This document shows, in pieces, positions 7,279 through 8,713 of a DNA stretch of 8,713 nt. Every line of letters begins with the position of its first letter. The first letter of the stretch is position 1. This stretch comes from Nitrosomonas sp. GTDB taxonomy: Bacteria > Pseudomonadota > Gammaproteobacteria > Burkholderiales > Nitrosomonadaceae. The DNA is taken from contig JAJFJI010000176.1 of NCBI GenBank assembly GCA_021774205.1, positions 1 through 8,713 on the forward strand, given 5' to 3'. The translations under genes and the position numbers were made by a program. Below the pieces are notes generated by a model. The model was not told the origin of the DNA, ran no database searches, and saw only the letters and a program-made list of their open reading frames with translations.

Positions 7279-7515
7279 ACCTAGAATCCTCAGTTGACCG
7301 CGACAGAAATAATTAACCTCATGAAAAGAAAACTCATATTTTTCACTATGACACGCACCTTTAATGTGATGAACACGATGATGCTTATAGCACGCCGTTC
7401 TTTCTTTTTTACTGCGTTGCAATTCGTTGAAATAACGCGTTATACCGTCTCATTGCGACTTGCCAAAAAGAAACAACAGCGCACGCTAAACACCACCCAA
7501 CTGAGAATTTTAGGT
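7279..7515. mobile_element. MITE-like non-autonomous element, 237 bp
   Basis: The element is bounded by 18-bp inverted repeats, ACCTAGAATCCTCAGTTG at 7279-7296 and its partner at 7498-7515 (reverse complement ACCTAAAATTCTCAGTTG), with 16 of 18 matching. It is flanked on both sides by TTGA. It encodes no plausible protein: the reading frames inside are low-complexity or run across the boundaries. Both flanks read as parts of the same dehydrogenase, so it inserted into that gene. After conceptual removal of the element and one TTGA, the reading becomes PFEQF, then one frameshift, then LYERDDLR. The CCTA-type ends and short duplication recall IS1380-family elements, but that family link is a guess. 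Confidence 0.65.
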
Positions 7516-7519
7516 TTGA
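7516..7519. repeat. Right target-site duplication TTGA
   Basis: This TTGA matches 7275-7278 and marks the right edge of the 237-bp element. Confidence 0.5.
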
Positions 7520-7611
7520 GCAATTTCTTGTATGAGAGGGATGACCTGAGAAATTTACAGATAAACAGCTGGGATCAAGAAGCAATGGATGGCCCCTTTG
7601 ATTCTCGTGCA

Positions 7612-7639
7612 TTTACAGAAAACTAGCGCATGATATTTG
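7612..7639 (+). promoter_or_regulatory. Possible promoter of the wecB-like gene
   Basis: TTTACA at 7612-7617 matches the -35 consensus at five of six positions. It is followed after 16 bases by TATTTG (7634-7639), preceded by TG at 7631-7632 as in an extended -10. The -10 itself is weak. The location, about 55 bases before the GTG start, is reasonable now that the upstream dehydrogenase gene is dead. Confidence 0.25.
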
Positions 7640-7681
7640 GGATTGAAATGACTGCGCGGAAATACAAAGCTACTACAAATT

Positions 7682-7685
7682 GAGG
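7682..7685 (+). promoter_or_regulatory. Ribosome binding site of the wecB-like gene
   Basis: GAGG lies eight bases upstream of the GTG at 7694-7696. An in-frame TAA at 7688-7690 rules out any longer version, so this site decides the start. Confidence 0.6.
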
Positions 7686-7693
7686 CTTAACTT

Positions 7694-8713
7694 GTGAGTA
7701 AACGTATCTGTATCGTTATTGGTACCAGACCAGAAGCGATCAAAATGGCGCCAGTAGTGAGCGCGTTAAAAAACCATGCGCTTTCATGTAGCGGGTTAGA
7801 TATTCGCATCTGCGTAACTGCCCAGCACCGTCAAATGCTGGATCAGGTTTTAGCGTTATTCCATATCGTTCCTGACTATGATCTAGATATTATGCATAGC
7901 GGACAAAATCTGACCGAAGTTACTACGCGCGCTCTTGCCGGATTGCGATATGTTCTGGAAGAGTACAGGCCAGATATTGTCATGGTTCATGGTGACACCA
8001 CAACCACATTTGCAGCCTCTTTGGCAGCTTACTACGCACGAATAGCTGTGGCCCATGTGGAAGCAGGTTTACGAACCGGGAATATCTATTCGCCTTGGCC
8101 CGAAGAGATAAATCGTCGCCTTACTGGCGTAATTGCCTCCTTACATTTTGCGCCGACTGAAAATGCACGTCTTAACCTCATTCGAGAAGGCATAGATACA
8201 AAAATAATTCACACCACTGGCAACACTGTTATTGATTCCCTATTGCATGTGGTGGCACGCTTGGAAGGTGAGCCGGAATTACGACATATCTATGATTCGA
8301 AATTTACCTATCTTGACCCTGCTAAGCGTTTGATTCTGGTAACCGGTCATCGTCGAGAAAATTTTGGCAAGGGGTTTGAGAATATCTGTTACGCATTAAA
8401 GACGCTGAGTGCACGTCATGATGTTGAGATTATTTATCCGGTTCACCTCAATCCGAATGTTCGCAAACCCGTCCAGCACATTCTTGCAAATGAACCTTCA
8501 ATTCATTTGATCGAGCCCCTTGATTATCTGTCCTTTGTTTACTTGATGAGCCGCGCCTATCTAGTCCTAACAGATTCCGGTGGCATTCAGGAAGAAGCGC
8601 CTAGCCTTGGCAAACCGGTTTTGGTGATGCGCGACACAACAGAACGCCCAGAGGGGGTTGATGCAGGAACGACCAAACTGGTCGGAACCGATGAGTGGTT
8701 GATTGTATCTGAA
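7694..8713 (+). CDS. wecB: UDP-GlcNAc 2-epimerase (WecB type), 3' end beyond window
   Basis: The open frame runs 340 codons from GTG 7694 to the window edge; family members are about 370-380 residues, so roughly the last 30-40 are missing. It is a non-hydrolysing UDP-GlcNAc 2-epimerase (UDP-GlcNAc to UDP-ManNAc) of the GT-B-like WecB fold, acting in the cytosol. Diagnostic blocks are VIGTRPEAIKMAPVV (8-22), HGDTTTT with D101, HVEAGLRTG with E123, PWPEEINRR (135-142) with the PEE glutamates, TGHRRENFG with H219, LTDSGGIQEEAP (292-303) and RDTTERPEG (313-321). All expected catalytic positions are present. It lies on the opposite strand from the sugar cluster, just downstream of the broken wecC-like dehydrogenase that would normally use its product. 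ManNAc supply for another enzyme elsewhere is the likely remaining role. Confidence 0.93.
   Translation, partial: MSKRICIVIGTRPEAIKMAPVVSALKNHALSCSGLDIRICVTAQHRQMLDQVLALFHIVPDYDLDIMHSGQNLTEVTTRALAGLRYVLEEYRPDIVMVHGDTTTTFAASLAAYYARIAVAHVEAGLRTGNIYSPWPEEINRRLTGVIASLHFAPTENARLNLIREGIDTKIIHTTGNTVIDSLLHVVARLEGEPELRHIYDSKFTYLDPAKRLILVTGHRRENFGKGFENICYALKTLSARHDVEIIYPVHLNPNVRKPVQHILANEPSIHLIEPLDYLSFVYLMSRAYLVLTDSGGIQEEAPSLGKPVLVMRDTTERPEGVDAGTTKLVGTDEWLIVSE

Larger units (their letters stand above)
6913..7570 (+). pseudogene. UDP-ManNAc/UDP-GlcNAc dehydrogenase (wecC-like), broken
   Basis: Pieces of a nucleotide-sugar dehydrogenase appear in order across shifting frames: GKQCITVDPAWLKAASIKVDYI (6913-6978, the family's GGHC-x-x-VDP catalytic-cysteine region), ELMQLRRNTNNSMPAYTINLLQER (6981-7052), LNDCGYLIKGTT (7054-7089), and AVLGIAYIKSADDSRKS then SLEQVFQSAQAVVIVTSHE (7091-7219). 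After the inserted element comes LYERDDLRNLQIN (to about 7566), which fits the C-terminal domain. Breaks lie near 6979 (one base lost), 7050-7053 (one base gained), 7090, and just after the insertion. The centre of the C-terminal domain is also shortened. The first half of the gene is absent. When intact, it oxidised C6 of UDP-ManNAc (product of the adjacent wecB-like gene) or UDP-GlcNAc to the uronic acid, using NAD. Confidence 0.75.

Noticed and set aside
7058..7297. 79-codon plus-strand reading frame as a small gene
   Set aside because: Its interior (VLGIAY, DDSR, VVIVTSH) is a piece of a nucleotide-sugar dehydrogenase, its start falls inside upstream dehydrogenase sequence in another frame, and its end lies in the inserted element. 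It is part of the pseudogene.
7216..7612. Two minus-strand frames of 67-68 codons
   Set aside because: They lie across the inserted element and its boundaries, show no domain or membrane pattern, and have no ribosome site I could support.
7294..7626. 110-codon plus-strand reading frame as a gene
   Set aside because: Most of it runs through the non-coding 237-bp element, and only its end (LYERDDLRNLQIN) shows homology, to the interrupted dehydrogenase. The two parts were joined by the insertion.
1..8713. CRISPR array, tRNA or rRNA gene, toxin-antitoxin pair or phage module
   Set aside because: No regularly spaced repeats, clover-leaf-like or rRNA sequence, and no small paired frames with recognisable toxin or antitoxin features were seen on either strand.

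Overview
The window reads as a polysaccharide (probably O-antigen or capsule) nucleotide-sugar locus from a Gram-negative proteobacterium, bounded on one side by insertion-sequence debris and on the other by a decayed sugar-dehydrogenase gene. The organism cannot be named from this sequence. The minus-strand sugar cluster looks clearly richer in A+T than the wecB-like gene at the right edge, as is common for horizontally acquired surface-polysaccharide genes. The number of dead IS fragments suggests a transposon-rich genome.

Left edge (1-1003): an IS graveyard. A frameshifted transposase N-terminal fragment sits at 1-162. Two direct copies of a 25-bp sequence (164-188 and 316-340) look like the 3' terminus plus end repeat of an ISL3-family element. 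An IS3-like terminal sequence lies at 393-420. The C-terminal half of an ISL3-family transposase (421-999, minus) contains an in-frame stop and lacks both ends.

Centre (1016-6643, all minus strand, transcribed right to left): a GT4-type glycosyltransferase, then fnlA/wbjB-like UDP-GlcNAc 4,6-dehydratase/5-epimerase, fnlC/wbjD-like 2-epimerase, an RmlD-like 4-keto reductase, and a WbuB-like glycosyltransferase. The last four genes are separated by only 1-11 nt and form an obvious operon. Together the three enzymes should convert UDP-GlcNAc to a UDP-activated L-sugar. Because the reductase is a short RmlD-type protein and not the longer FnlB/CapF type with a C-terminal cupin, UDP-L-QuiNAc is a better guess than UDP-L-FucNAc. 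WbuB then probably transfers that sugar. A perfect palindrome lies upstream of fnlA.

Right (6644-8713): the stretch between the divergent gene sets is not empty. From about 6913 to 7570 on the plus strand it carries a multiply frameshifted UDP-ManNAc/UDP-GlcNAc dehydrogenase (wecC-like) pseudogene. That pseudogene is itself interrupted by a 237-bp MITE-like element (7279-7515) with 18-bp imperfect terminal inverted repeats and a 4-bp TTGA target duplication. Downstream is an intact but window-truncated wecB-like UDP-GlcNAc 2-epimerase starting at GTG 7694. The wecB-wecC pair would normally make UDP-ManNAcA; here the second step is locally dead.
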